A DNA stretch of 64,000 nt from Colocasia esculenta. Taxonomy: Eukaryota; Streptophyta; Magnoliopsida; Alismatales; Araceae. Shown in pieces: positions 1 to 10,611 of the stretch (position 1 is the first letter of the stretch; each line of letters starts with the position of its first letter). The stretch spans positions 95,291,648-95,355,647 of the forward strand of contig CM024761.1 in the NCBI GenBank assembly GCA_014218235.1, in the 5' to 3' direction. The notes below the pieces were generated by a model. The model saw nothing but the letters and a program-made list of their open reading frames with translations. It ran no database searches and was not told where the DNA came from. The position numbers and the translations under genes are program-made.

Positions 1-279
1 GGCGATTTGGGTGAGGGGCCTTCTTTTCTACTGCACCCCGACTTTGCTGCAGGTACCCTAAGCTTGGGTGGACTCCCCTTGCCTACAGATTCATAGGAGG
101 ACCCCTGCGGCCATGCTGCAACCCTTCCATTCCCTTCCAATAAACCTCTAGACACTTCTCCAGAGTCCTCTGTAAATATCAACCCTAGGTTAGGATCAAG
201 GGTAGAATCTAGCAAGTCCCCATCCCCATCTAGGAAGAGTAAGGGTAGTGGCATACCCCATAGATACCTGATAGATCTG

Positions 280-1577
280 GTGCAATGGTGTGGCGCTCTT
301 CTGGCTGTCGAAGAGTTTGTTCAAGAAGCTATCATTCTAAACATAGAAGCTCAGCACGAAGAGGAAAGGCTAGACGATGGATTTGGGGTATATGAAATCT
401 TAACTGAGGAGGACCCCGTGGATGAGGAAGACAGTGAAAGAGAGGACGCTTCCGAGATGTATGCCAGTGGCATGAGGAGATTTGATGAACCAACATCAGC
501 AGTGGATGAACCTACCAAAGAAGTAAACATTGGGTTAGAACAAGAACCCAGGCTCTTGACCATAGCTTCCAATCTCCCTCCCGAAGAAGAACAGGTGCTT
601 ATAGAAATGTTGAGGGAGTACAAGGGCTCTTTTGCCTGGTCGTACGATGACATGCCCGACATTGACCCCGAGTTAGTGGAACATAGGCTGATCTTGATGC
701 CAGGGACAATAGGATTTAAACAAAAAATAAGGCATTTTCTCCCCCACATTGCTTTGAAGATGAAGGAGGAGATCGATAAACTACACAAAGCTAAGTTCAT
801 CCGTGTAGTCCTCTATCCTTTGTGGGTGGCTAACATAGTCCCGGTGATGAAGAAAGATGGAAGAGTACGAATCTGCATAGACATCTGGGACTTGAATAGG
901 GCATGTCCAAAGAATGATTTCCCTTTACCTCATTTGGACGTTTTAATTGATAACACCGCTGGGTTCGAAACCCTCTCATCCATGGATGGTTACTCAGGAA
1001 ATAATCAAATCCATCTTGCCCCGGAGGACCAAGAGAAAACCTCCTTCACCACACCCTGGGGAATTGCTATGTGGTCATGCCGTTTGGATTAAAGAATGTC
1101 GGTGCCACTTATCAAAGGGCAATGTTAGAAATCTTCCACGATATGATTCCTATTGATGTCGAGGTTTACCTCGACGATATTGTGGTGAAGTCTCGGACCC
1201 GAAGTGAACATTCCTCCGTGCTTGCCAAAGTGTATCGACAAGCACGAGAATACCAATTGAAGATGAATCCGAAGAAGTGCGTATTTCGGGTTTCCTCAAG
1301 CAAGCTGTTAGGGTTTATAGTTAGCAAGCGGGGGATTCAAATAGACCCGAACAAGGCCAAGGCAATAAACGAGATGCCACCTCCTAAGAACATATCTAAG
1401 CTTCGAGGACTGATTGGTCGACTACAGTTCATAAGGAGATTCATATCTCAACATTCCCAAAGATTTCATCCTATCTATGAACTGTTGAAAGGGGGAGCCA
1501 AATTCGAATGGAATAATAAGTGCCAAGAAGCCTTTGATGAGCTCAAGAGTTATCTAATGAGTTCGCCCATGCTGTAA
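280..1577 (+). pseudogene. pol: Tat pol: reverse transcriptase, frameshifted
   Basis: Reverse transcriptase copies the element's RNA into DNA in virus-like particles. The first frame (280-1092) holds an acidic linker and RT fingers/palm motifs: KKDGRVRICID, then CPKNDFPLPHLDVLID, then SSMDGYSGNNQI. Reading moves to another frame near 1071-1092, where MPFGLKN, the catalytic box YLDDIVV (about 1167) and LGFIVSKRGI continue the domain, followed by the RT-RNase H connection (LRGLIGRLQFIRRFIS). A stop follows at 1575. The frame change in the middle of the domain and an odd residue in the usual RDLN motif (WDLN) mark it as a decayed copy. The region before 280 (about 1-279) continues the same polyprotein but is broken by stops. 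Confidence 0.85.
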
Positions 1578-2383
1578 GCACCTGTCCCAGGAAAACCCCT
1601 TATCCTATATCTTCCGACTATTGAGGACTCCCTAGGAGCTGTCCTAGCTCAACATGATGATTCTGGAAAAGAAAGTGCAGTCTACTACCTATCTAGGCTT
1701 TTCAATCCCTCCGAGCTCAAGCTCACCACAATGGAGAAAACATGTGCAGCGCTAGTGTGGGTAGTGCAGAAATTGAAGCACTACTTCCTAGCCCATCAGG
1801 TGAGCTTGATTTCTAGAATGGATCCTATTAGGTATCTCCTGGAGAAACCAGTTCTCGTTGACAGATTGGCACGTTGGCAGAGCTTCTTGTCTAAATTTTA
1901 TATCACCTTTGTAGTCCAGAAGGGTATAAAAGGGTATGCCATTGTTGAACACCTTGCTCACCTTCCTCTTCCTCATGGTGACACGGTCCAAGAAGAATTT
2001 CCTGATGAAAACCTATCACTCATCTCTCGCGAGCCCTTCTGGTCACTCCATTTCGATGGAGCTCTCAATTCTAGGGGACGGGGCATAAGTGCTATCTCAC
2101 TCACCCCATAAAGGATCACCATTCCACTGGCCTATCAACTCCAATTCCCTGCCACCAACAATGTCTTCGAGTACTCTCCTAGCCGGTCTAAAGCTTGTCA
2201 ATCTCATAGGCACACGTCACCTCAATATCATAGGAGACTCTCAACTCGTCCTTCGGCAGGTTCTTTCTACCTACCGCATTCGTGACCCTAAGCTCAAGCC
2301 TTATCATGATTTGGTCACCCTCCTAGCCAAGCAATTCCGCAAGCTCATCTATATTCACACTCCTTGCTCTTAGAACATCCTAC
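1578..2383 (+). pseudogene. pol: Tat pol: RNase H plus second (archaeal-type) RNase H
   Basis: Reading continues from RT into an RNase H region in which SLGAVLAQHD and VYYLSRLF are visible before 1731 and MEKTCAALVW after it. This is the retroviral-type RNase H that degrades the RNA strand. From about 2035 a second module begins with HFDGALNSRGRG (FDGA at about 2051), and in another frame it has NIIGDSQLVLRQV (about 2223-2262). The FDG and GDSQLV signatures fit the extra RNase H known in Tat/Ogre-type elements (family knowledge). At least one frameshift near 2089-2111 and a stop near 2371 break the second module. Confidence 0.75.
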
Positions 2384-2385
2384 CC

Positions 2386-2817
2386 GATGCCCTGGCATCC
2401 TTGGCCTCATCTCTCTCCTTCCCTCTCAGCCGCAGCGCTGAGACTATCATTGTCCAGAGGTTAGAAGCACCCTCCACTCAAGGTCCTTGGTTCAATAACC
2501 TCAGGACCTCCTTAGTCTTGAAGGAGGAGAGAAGAGAAGCGAAGGAAGTAATGCTTGTGGAGCTAGGAGAAATGATGGAGGAAGAAAGGCCATGGTACCA
2601 TGAGATCGAGTAATACTGCCAGGACGGTACCTTCCTAGAAGAAGCTGAGGCTGAGGATAGAAGAGCCATCCATAGAGCGGCACTAAGGTATACCATTGCT
2701 GGAGAAGTGTTGTATAGACACGCTCTAAACAAGATGCTCCCCAGATGTTTGTCAGACGAAGAAGCCTGGAAGGTAGTGGAAGGAGCCCACTCTAGTGAGT
2801 GTGGAGAGCATGTGAAT
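2386..2817 (+). pseudogene. pol: Tat pol: linker and N-terminal integrase, cut by element insertion
   Basis: The linker reads ETIIVQRLEAPSTQGPWF then MEEERPWYHEIE and a stop (2611). After it, DEEAWKVVEGAHSSECGEHVN is the start of the integrase HHCC zinc-binding domain with both histidines visible. The same text occurs in the second Tat copy (62700-63112). Reading stops at base 2817, where the LTR of the nested chromovirus begins. The next integrase residues (the GQMLAKK-type segment) resume at 13515 beyond the nested element. Confidence 0.85.
2813..2817. repeat. Target site duplication TGAAT, left copy
   Basis: TGAAT directly precedes the TG terminus of the LTR at 2818 and recurs directly after the CA terminus at 13509. 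Five base pairs is the usual duplication for Ty3/gypsy integration. It lies inside the integrase codons of the Tat element and so dates the insertion after it. Confidence 0.93.
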
Positions 2818-5724
2818 TGTAACGCCCCTCTTAGACCCAATACAGTTATTCCAACTCACATTGGATTTAATAGAGGTATTACAGTGGAATATATCCAACA
2901 TTAGATGGTACAGATTGAGACATACATAAATGACAATTCAATTCCAATAATATGCAACGGAATATGGAACCAAATACTTGTAATCAACATCATACTCAAA
3001 TGTTAAGTTTAAACATAAAAGAAATATATCAATAGTTCAAATTTATCACATTCCACAAGTTCAAATGCATAAACTGAAAGTACATCTCTCCTCACATACA
3101 TAATCACTCTAAATCTCTCAAGAAATCTAAACCTCCACGTCCTCTCGCTCCGAGTCAGTGTGCACTAACTCCTGGGTATCCTCTGTATCTCTTGAAATTT
3201 TAAGCATGTATGAGTCTACAAGACTAAGCAAGTCACATGAAAGACAGTTCAGATATTATGTATGTAATAGGTTTAAAACATGGTACATATATCATTCACA
3301 TCTTTGACATCATATAACTCTTCCTGCTATCATGGATCTAAGTCATTTGGCAATCAATCTTTGCATAGCATGCCTACTTATTATGCAAATAAAACATTTC
3401 ATGTATCATATAGCCTATGTCTTTTATTATAACCATAAAATTAAACATGTTTCTATAACATAGCATGTAATCGATTTCATGGACATAAGTTCAATGTCAT
3501 GCAGCATGTAAACATTTTCAAGAAAAGCTTTAACCTACATTATGCAATATGCATTTAGTTAACATGTAGCAAGTAATCATTTATACATGTGGCAGTTATT
3601 ACATATAACAAGTGTCATGTAATTTATGTAACATGTAAAACAAATGACATGTGGATCATGTAGCATGTAACATGTAGACATTTATCATGTAGATATTTAT
3701 CATGAGGCATGTAGTCATGTAGTCTCTTATTATTTAGTTTCCAAGACATAGCCCATACTATTAATAGAGATCATGTAGTCAAATACCATTCACTTATCAC
3801 CTAGGCAAAGCAATGATGAAGTCATGGCCATTGCATAATACTGGAAAAGCTTTTCCCACCATAGCCAGCAGAACTTGTCTACCTCCAGGATTTCAATCTG
3901 TTGCCCACGGATTCAGTAGGTCCTTTTCATATAGGGGAACCATTACCATAGGGGCATCCATGGTGTAGTTCTTTGTAGGAAATCTCTATCATAGCAATGT
4001 CTTTATTGGCCATTTCATTTTAGAATATGCATTACAATGTATGCAATCATATAATCTACGTGTTCATGCAATTCTATCATAAGTCAATGCAATAACATAT
4101 AGCATGTCACTTTCAGTTCTGAATTCAACCTTACTGTATAACAGAACCCTATCATGGTACTAATTATATCACATGTATTCATGCACATATTCTAATGTTT
4201 ATTTAATTTCTATATGCAATTTACTAATCAGAAATCCATAACAGTATGCACAGAAGTCTAAAAATCCCAAAACCTTTAAATAATTCAGAATCAGATTAAG
4301 CCACGCACATGTAAAATTTCACATTTTCCTGAGCTCTGTAGCCATTTTTCATAATTAAATTCCATTAGTTTAAGCTAACTATCATGGTACAATAGTGAGG
4401 AAAATCATGTGATTCTATGCAGGAACTGAGAATAACAGGTATGCAGCATATATCACAGCAATACAGTCTCAAACATTAACATTTCCAACATGAATCATCC
4501 ACACATCTTTTTACTTTTCTCTTATCATTTCTATTAACATCAAAAGAATAAATACTCATATGTATATATGGTTTATACACCATTACAACAACCTGCCCTA
4601 GTATAGCAGTGGTAAATCACACACAAAATATCAGTTGGTCGAAACCTCATACATTCATGGATCACGTATAAGCAATTAAAATCAGATTTCAGAATTTCAC
4701 TGTACTAATAAACTTGACGGCATCATAAGTGACGTTTACCTAAAGTCGACGTCCACCTATCATGTCGTTAAGCCTCAGTAGATGGCGGCACATAGCGCCA
4801 TTAGCATATAGTAGAGGTCGGAAAACAAGATGAAATATACGGCAATCGATGTGGTTGTTTACAAAATCTAAACGGCAATGGATATGGACGTCAAGTTGAT
4901 ATGTGCAGAAAACACAGAAACTCCACATGAAATAACCGGACTTCTACCCCTTCCTGTACGTTATTTTCATGCTTTAAAAATCTATAAAAATGTTAAATCT
5001 AAAGACTAATCTATCCTAAACCGAACCCCCATGTTACTTGCCTCTATCCCTCCTTCGGGAGTGACGAATCAAAGCACAAAGAAGCCCGCCTTGGCAGTAA
5101 GGCAGTCCCCATTCACCGGCTTCAAACGCTCCAAATCCGCCTCCAACGCAGTTTCCCCCACTTGGAGAAGCTCCTGATTACGAAGTTGGACGATCCTCCT
5201 TGGTCCAGAAACCTTTAGATCTCACGCACGAGCTCTGCTCCTCCCTTCTCTCGGCCCTCTTTTCCCTCTTCCCAAACCAGTGCGAAAATCCTCTCAATTG
5301 CCAAAACCGAGCCTTAAAAAGAATTCCCACGCCTAGCCAAGACTTAATCCTAGCCATAGGATCCTAAATGCACCAGATCTCCGAAATAAATGCATGGAAT
5401 GACCGATTTATTCTCGCCCGAATGGTAACAGCAAAAACAGGCAAGTAAGGTTAGCGTAAACCTAAGCTGCTGTTAGCCATGATGTAGACGTCCATCGACT
5501 GTGTCGTCTACATTCTTGCTCGAAAAACCAAATATTTTAGAAAATAATAAACGACAATATATGCTGTCGTTAACAAAGGATAAACGACAGACGATCATGC
5601 TGCTAACAGGTCTGAACGCCAACTGATGTGGACGCCAAGTTCAACACAGAACAGCACACAATTACATGCAGAAATAAACACACAATTGCAATATAAATTT
5701 CAAGAAAATTTCTAGGGCACTACA
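2818..5724 (-). repeat. 3' LTR of the nested chromovirus (2907 bp)
   Basis: On the minus strand it runs from TGTAGTGCCC to GGGGCGTTACA. It matches 10612-13509 along its length with scattered substitutions and small indels. It contains two islands rich in CG-containing words (about 4714-4890 and 5460-5640) in otherwise AT-rich sequence. A possible GC-type splice donor AG|GCAAGT lies at 5041 on the minus strand. ATGT-rich short repeats (CATGTAGCATGTAACATG-like) occupy about 3430-3730. No coding sequence is seen in it. Confidence 0.93.
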
Positions 5725-5740
5725 TCCTCTCCCCCTTAAA
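5725..5740 (-). other. Polypurine tract of the nested chromovirus
   Basis: On the minus strand the bases TTTAAGGGGGAGAGGA abut the TGTAG start of the 3' LTR. This is the plus-strand priming site for reverse transcription. The same form (TTTAAGGGGGAGAGGG) precedes the LTR at 34141 in the second chromovirus family. Confidence 0.9.
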
Positions 5741-6061
5741 ATAATCTTCGTCGTCAAAGATTGAGTTAGAACACTCACCAAAGAAGGACGGATAAAGCTT
5801 CTTCATCCTCTCTTCAAGCTCCCACGTTGTTTCTTCACGTGTGAAATTCCTCCATAAGACTTTCACAAAGAGAATAGACTTCAAACTCAACTCTTGCACC
5901 TTTCGATCCAGAATCTCCACAGGCTGCTCCACATAGGATAAATCTGGCTGAAACAGCACTGGCTCATAACTAATCACATGAGCCGGATCTCTAACATATC
6001 TCCTCAACATAGATACATGGAAAACTGGGTGCACTGCTGCCAAAGATGGTGGCAATGCTAG
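5741..6061 (-). pseudogene. pol: Integrase C-terminus and chromodomain
   Basis: The frame contains LAAVHPVFHVSMLRRYVRDP, the usual end of a chromovirus integrase, then VEILDRKVQ, VKVLWRNFTREETTWELE and KLYPSFF, the core of a chromodomain. Chromodomains of these elements are thought to bind histone marks and steer integration into heterochromatin. It is in frame to a stop just before the polypurine tract. The upstream join to integrase has a stop (the codon after VAY near 6062). Confidence 0.85.
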
Positions 6062-7269
6062 CTAGTATGCCACATTCCCTATCTTCTTCAAAATCTCAAG
6101 GGGACCAATGAATCTCAGGTTTAGCTTAAGTCTCTTTCCAAACCTCACTACACCTCTGGTTGGAGATACCTTAAGAAATACATGGTCTCCTACATCAAAA
6201 GCCAAGTCCTTTCTCCTTGTATCCGCATAACTCTTTTGACGATCTTGAGCTGTCTTCAATCTCTGCACAATCAGCTGGATCTTCGCTGAGGTTTCCTGCA
6301 CCACTTCTGGTCCAACCAGATGCCGATCTCTTACTTCCTCCCAACACAACGGGGATCTACAAGGTCTCCGTACAAAGCCTCAAAAGGTGCCATACCTATG
6401 CTCAAATGAAAACTATTATTATATGCAAATTCCACAAGAGCTAGGTGGCGCTCCCAATCTCCATTCCACTCCAGAACAAAAGCCCTGAGCATATTCTCCA
6501 ATGTCTGAATAGTCCTCTCAAACTATCCATCCGTTTGTGGATGAAATGCCGAACTCAACTTCAACTGACTGCCAAATGCCTACTGCAAGCTCTGCCAAAA
6601 TCTAGAAGTAAACCTCGGATCACGATCTGAGATAACCGACTTCGGAATCCCATGCAGCTTCACAATGCCATCAATATACAATCTGGCCAAGCTTTCTACG
6701 GACTGCTTCTTCATCATAGCAAGTTAATGTGCACTCTTCGAAAATCTATCAACAATCACCCATATGGAATCATTCCCCCTGGCCGATCTAGGTAATCTAG
6801 ACATAAAATCCATGGTCACTTGCTCCCATTTCCACTGAGGAATGTCCAGCTTCTGCATCATACCTGAAGGTCGCTGACGTTCTACCTTCACCTGTTGACT
6901 AATCAAACACTTCGCCACAACATCAGCAACATCCCGCTTCATGCCAGACTACCAGAAAGAACGCTTCAGATCCTTATACATCTTCCCATTGCCTGGGTGA
7001 ATAGGAAACTGCAATCTATGCGCTTCCTCCAAAATCTCCTTCCTCAGATCTGCATCATTAGGGACACACACCCTATGATTCAAACAAATCACACCATCTT
7101 CATCTCTAATAATACCAGCCTTACTAACCAACTCCTGCAATAAAGGGTCATCTTTTTCCAAAGTAATAACCCGATCATGAACAGAAGATCTAAGTGTCAA
7201 CTGAGCCATGAACATACTGTACAACTGCGGCTCCAAAACAGCCAAAGATCCTGAAGCATCTTCCAACAT
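6062..7269 (-). pseudogene. pol: Chromovirus integrase, several stops
   Basis: Integrase inserts the cDNA into the host genome. The N-terminal part (7269-6949) ends at a stop replacing one of two tryptophans after KRSF. The core continues as MKRDVADVVAKCLISQQ (one HHCC cysteine appears lost), then VTMDFMSRLPRSARGNDSIW with the first catalytic Asp, and SDRDPRF and HPQTDG further on. A stop lies where the usual GQSERTIQ begins, and another in the SLQ segment; both fit CAG to TAG. The tail RHLVGPEVVQETSAKIQ (6349-6062) is open. Confidence 0.85.
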
Positions 7270-7272
7270 CTT

Positions 7273-7824
7273 CTAGTCTTGTCTCATCATTTGCCTCTTC
7301 CAACTCAATGCATCCGCCACAACATTGGGCTTCCCTGGATGGTAAGAAAGCTCAAAATCATAATCCTTTAGGAACTCAATCCACCTCTGCTGCCTCAAAT
7401 TTAACTCCTTTTGAGAGAACAAATATTTGAGACTCTTGAGGTCTGAGAAGAGCTCAAATCTGACTCCATACAGATAGTGCCTCCAAATCATCAAAGCAAG
7501 GACCACTGCTGCCAATTCCAAATCATGAGTCAGATAATTGCGTTCATGCTCCTTAAGTTGCCTAGAAGCATACGCCATAACTCGACCTCCCTGCATAAGA
7601 ACACAACCAAGCACAATCTTCAAAGCATCCTTGTAGATAGAGAAAGAATCTACACCATTGGGCAATACAAGCACTGGCACTGAGGTCAAACGAGTCTTCA
7701 ATTCCTGGAAACTCCTTTCATAAGCCTCTGACCATTCAAACTTCACTCCCTTCCTTGTCAACCTCGTCAAAGACGCTGCAATAGAAGAGAAACCCTCAAT
7801 GAATCTTCTACAATAGCCAGGCAA
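7273..7824 (-). pseudogene. pol: Chromovirus RNase H
   Basis: The frame starts in the RT connection (GYCRRFIEGFSSIA), then FEWSEAYERSFQELK, then the RNase H segment with IYKDALKIVLGCVLM, VMAYASRQLKEHERNY, HDLELAAVVLAL and FSDLKSLKYLF. It ends YHPGKPNVVADALSWK. The first catalytic Asp is displaced in IYKDALK (usually YTDAS or YSDAS), so activity is doubtful. The 7825-8015 stretch between this and RT is the missing connection, broken by stops. Confidence 0.85.
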
Positions 7825-8015
7825 GCCAAGAAAACTGATGTCAGCAGATGATCTCGGTGTCTCCTAGTCAAGGACAACTTCCACTTTAACTGGATCCACA
7901 GATACACCTTCTCCAGAGATGACATGTCCCAAGAAATGGACCTCCTTCATCCAGAAGTTGCACTTACTAAATTTAGAAAACAACTTGTGCTCCCTCAAGA
8001 TTTCTAGCACAATCC

Positions 8016-8641
8016 TCAAATGCTCTTGATGAGTCTCTTCATCAGAGAGTAGATCAGCACATCATCGATGAAGACCACTACAAAATATTCAAGGTACTGC
8101 CGAAATACACTGTCCATCAAGTCCATGAAAACTGCTGTAGCATTTGTCAATCCAAAGGGAAAGACTAAAAACTCATAATGACCATATCTCGTCCTAAAAG
8201 CCGTCTTAGCAGAATCCTCCAGCTTAATTCGAAGTTGATGATAGCCAAAATGAAGATCAATTTTAGAAAATACCGAAGCTCCACGCAACTGGTCAAACAA
8301 TCATAAATAAGAGGTAAAGGATACATGTTCTTGATAGTCACCTGGTTAAGCTTGCGGTAATCAATACACAGCCTCATCGACCCGTCCTTCTTCTTCACAA
8401 AGAGAACAGGTGCACCCCATGGTGAAACACTCGGCCGGATAAAAACCTTATCGAGCAATTCTTGCAGTTGCTTCCGCAATTCCGCCAATTCCGTTAGTGC
8501 CATATGATAAGGAGCAATAGAAATAGGTGTTGTACCAAGTACTAGCTCAATGCCAAACTCAATCTCCCTTGCAGGGGGCAAACCGAGCAAATCCTTGGGA
8601 AAGACATCGCTGAAATCTCTGACAATCTCTATATCTTCCAC
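8016..8641 (-). pseudogene. pol: Chromovirus reverse transcriptase, frameshifted
   Basis: The first frame (8641-8165) reads IVRDFSDVFPKDLLGLPP, then PWGAPVLFVKKKDGSMRLCI and DYRKLNQVTIKN. A shift near 8300 leads to FSKIDLHFGYHQLRI, FLVFPFGLTNA and the catalytic box FIDDVLIYS. These are the ordered palm motifs of Ty3/gypsy RT. The shift between them and the early end (8016) show a non-functional copy. Confidence 0.87.
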
Positions 8642-9897
8642 GACAATACTCTTTTCGAATACTCGGACACAACCACACTAGAAAGAAAGCCTACACAACC
8701 CTTGCTCAACATCCGGGCTGCCTTTAAAGCAGAAATGACGAACATGCCCGACATGTTCTTGGGTAAAGGATGAGCAAACTCCTCCTTTCCAGGAATCTGG
8801 AAAATAATAATCTTCCTCCTGCAATCCATAAGAGCATAATGCTCCTCGAGCCAGTCTAAGCCCAAGATAGCGTCATAATCCTTCATCTTCAAAAGATGGA
8901 AACTACCAGGCAAATCCCGCTCCTCAATGCTCACATGAAGAGAAGAAAAACACTGCCCAGTCATTATAGTCTCGGCTGGAGTATGCACAGACAAGGGAAC
9001 CACCAACTTTTCAGGAACCAGACCACTCTCCTTCAACAAAACCTTCGCAAACTTTTCAAAAATAAAGCTATGCGTAGCATCGGTATCGAGCAAAACTCTA
9101 GCATGCATTCCCATAATCAAAATTGTACCTTCTATGACGTGCTCTGCCAACTCTGCCTCCTCTCTCGCCAAAGTGAATACTCGAGCTTGAGCACTCGGTC
9201 TCCATGCTACTCTCGGTGCCGGTCTCGCTACTGCTGGTGCTGCTACTACTGTAGTCTGCTGCGCCATCTTCGGACAATCTCTGATATTGTGGTTTTTATC
9301 ACCACACCTCAAGCATCTCCCGGAAGTCACCCAACAAACATCACCTCCATGATGCTTCCCACACTGAGTACATAAGGGCTTTTCTGCAACTTTGTCTTCG
9401 CCTGGTGTTGGTGCAGCCACTCTCGCTGGTACCACTGCTCTCTGCTGAAAAGCTGGGGCCTTCTTCCTTCTATCCTGCCACTGGAAAGCTGATGCTGGCC
9501 TCTTCAAAGAAGCTCTCTTCTCCTATAGGTACACCTCCATCTCTGCCTCTTGCATGCAAGCTGCTGACAAAGCCTCCTCCATGGATCGATGCCCAAAAGC
9601 CACCAGTCTAGTCATCAGGGATGGCTTCAACCCCATGATGAACTTCTTCACTTTCCTCTGCTCATCTGCCACAATGTGGGGTACATACTTGGACAGCTCC
9701 GCAAATCTGGCCTCGTACTCCAGCACACTCATTGACCCTTGGGTCAATGTCAGAAACTCCTACTCCATGCGGTCCTGCACATGCTCCGGAATATACTTTG
9801 CCCTGAACAGACGGATGAACTCAGCACAAGCAACCTCTATAGCTCCATCACCAAACTGTGTGTGTAGCACTGACGACCACCACACATCAGCACACTC

Positions 9898-9979
9898 CTG
9901 CAAAAGAAGATAAATACATCTAAGGGTCTAAAGGTACACCCCATACAATGAACATAACCTTCTTTATGCCATTCTTTAC
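9898..9979 (-). other. Predicted gag intron 2 (82 bp)
   Basis: On the minus strand the exon ends ATATGCTGCAG, then GTAAAGAATGG through CTTCTTTTGCAG, then GAGTGTGCTGATGTG. The donor is GT, the acceptor is a pyrimidine-rich TTTTGCAG, and the exons join in phase 0 (TYMLQ joined to ECADVWW). Its length is not a multiple of three, so unspliced RNA would shift frame. An intron sits at the same residue in the chromovirus at 24242-39691. Confidence 0.8.
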
Positions 9980-10177
9980 CTGCAGCATATATGTAGCTAT
10001 AGTTACCCTCTCCTCTTCTGCGCATCGGATAGCACAAAAGATCTTCTCCGTCTCCCGAAGCCAACTCTCTGCCAAAATGGGATCACTCTCCCCCTTAAAG
10101 AAAGGTGGGGTCATCCTCCTGAACCCCTCCATCATGGATACTCCTCCAAAGCCTGCCTCGTGAACAGGTGCCTGTGC

Positions 10178-10248
10178 CTACATCCAAGTCAAGTTCATAG
10201 ATGAAATCTTCTATTTAACACCTTGAATAGCACTTCTTATCTACCAAC
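10178..10248 (-). other. Predicted gag intron 1 (71 bp)
   Basis: On the minus strand CAG is followed by GTTGGTAGATAAG and the segment ends ACTTGGATGTAG before GCACAGGCACC. The donor context (CAG|GTTnG) and acceptor (TTGGATGTAG) closely match those of intron 1 in the other chromovirus family. Removal keeps phase 0. At 71 bp it is near the lower size limit for plant introns. Confidence 0.72.
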
Positions 10249-10595
10249 CTGAACCTACACTTGCGCATGCAATGCCACTGTCGTCTAAGCCTGAGTCTGC
10301 ATCGCATGCACCAATCCTTGCATCAAAGCTCCATAATCCACAGGTGGTGGTGGGGGCGGCTAGGGTACATCAGTCTGGTCCTGCCCCTACTGAGTTGGAG
10401 CCTGCGACCCTCCTGCTGAGTCATCACCCCGGGTCGGACCAGCTCCTCTACGTCCACGAGTAGCCATAGTCTGCAAAACAAGCATCTATTATAATACCTA
10501 TTATTCTACATAAATCTGGGACTAATTCTTTATGCAGACTTAAGATATGGACACAATGTTGATATTCCATTTATGTATATGCTTAACTTGGAACT

Positions 10596-10606
10596 CTCTG
10601 ATACCA
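10596..10606 (-). other. Primer binding site (initiator tRNA-Met type)
   Basis: The minus strand reads TGGTATCAGAG five bases after the LTR end at 10612. This complements the 3' end of initiator tRNA-Met, the common primer of plant LTR elements. It fixes orientation and identifies the 10612-13509 copy as the 5' LTR. Confidence 0.9.
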
Positions 10607-10611
10607 ATCTC

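Larger units (their letters stand above)
8629..10467 (-). pseudogene. gag: Chromovirus gag-protease, three exons
   Basis: Gag forms the particle and the protease matures it. The chosen start is the ATG at 10467 (MATRGRRGAG), equivalent to the starts in the other chromovirus copies and three bases after a TTTTGCAG. Exon 1 is 10467-10249, exon 2 10177-9980 (FKGESDPILAESWLRETEKI) and exon 3 from 9897 (ADVWWSSV, then VLEYEARFAELSKY). Zinc knuckle CLRCGDKNHNIRDC follows, then protease LLDTDATHSF, where the usual DTG is DTD. Exons join in frame only if the two introns are removed. Exon 1 has four TAG stops, most in CAG contexts, and there are further stops in exon 3. Confidence 0.83.

Noticed and set aside
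10596..10606. tRNA-like words (TGGTATCAGAG) at several places suggesting tRNA genes
   Set aside because: Only 11-12 bases matching the 3' end of initiator tRNA-Met, each next to an LTR end; these are primer binding sites, and no cloverleaf surrounds them.
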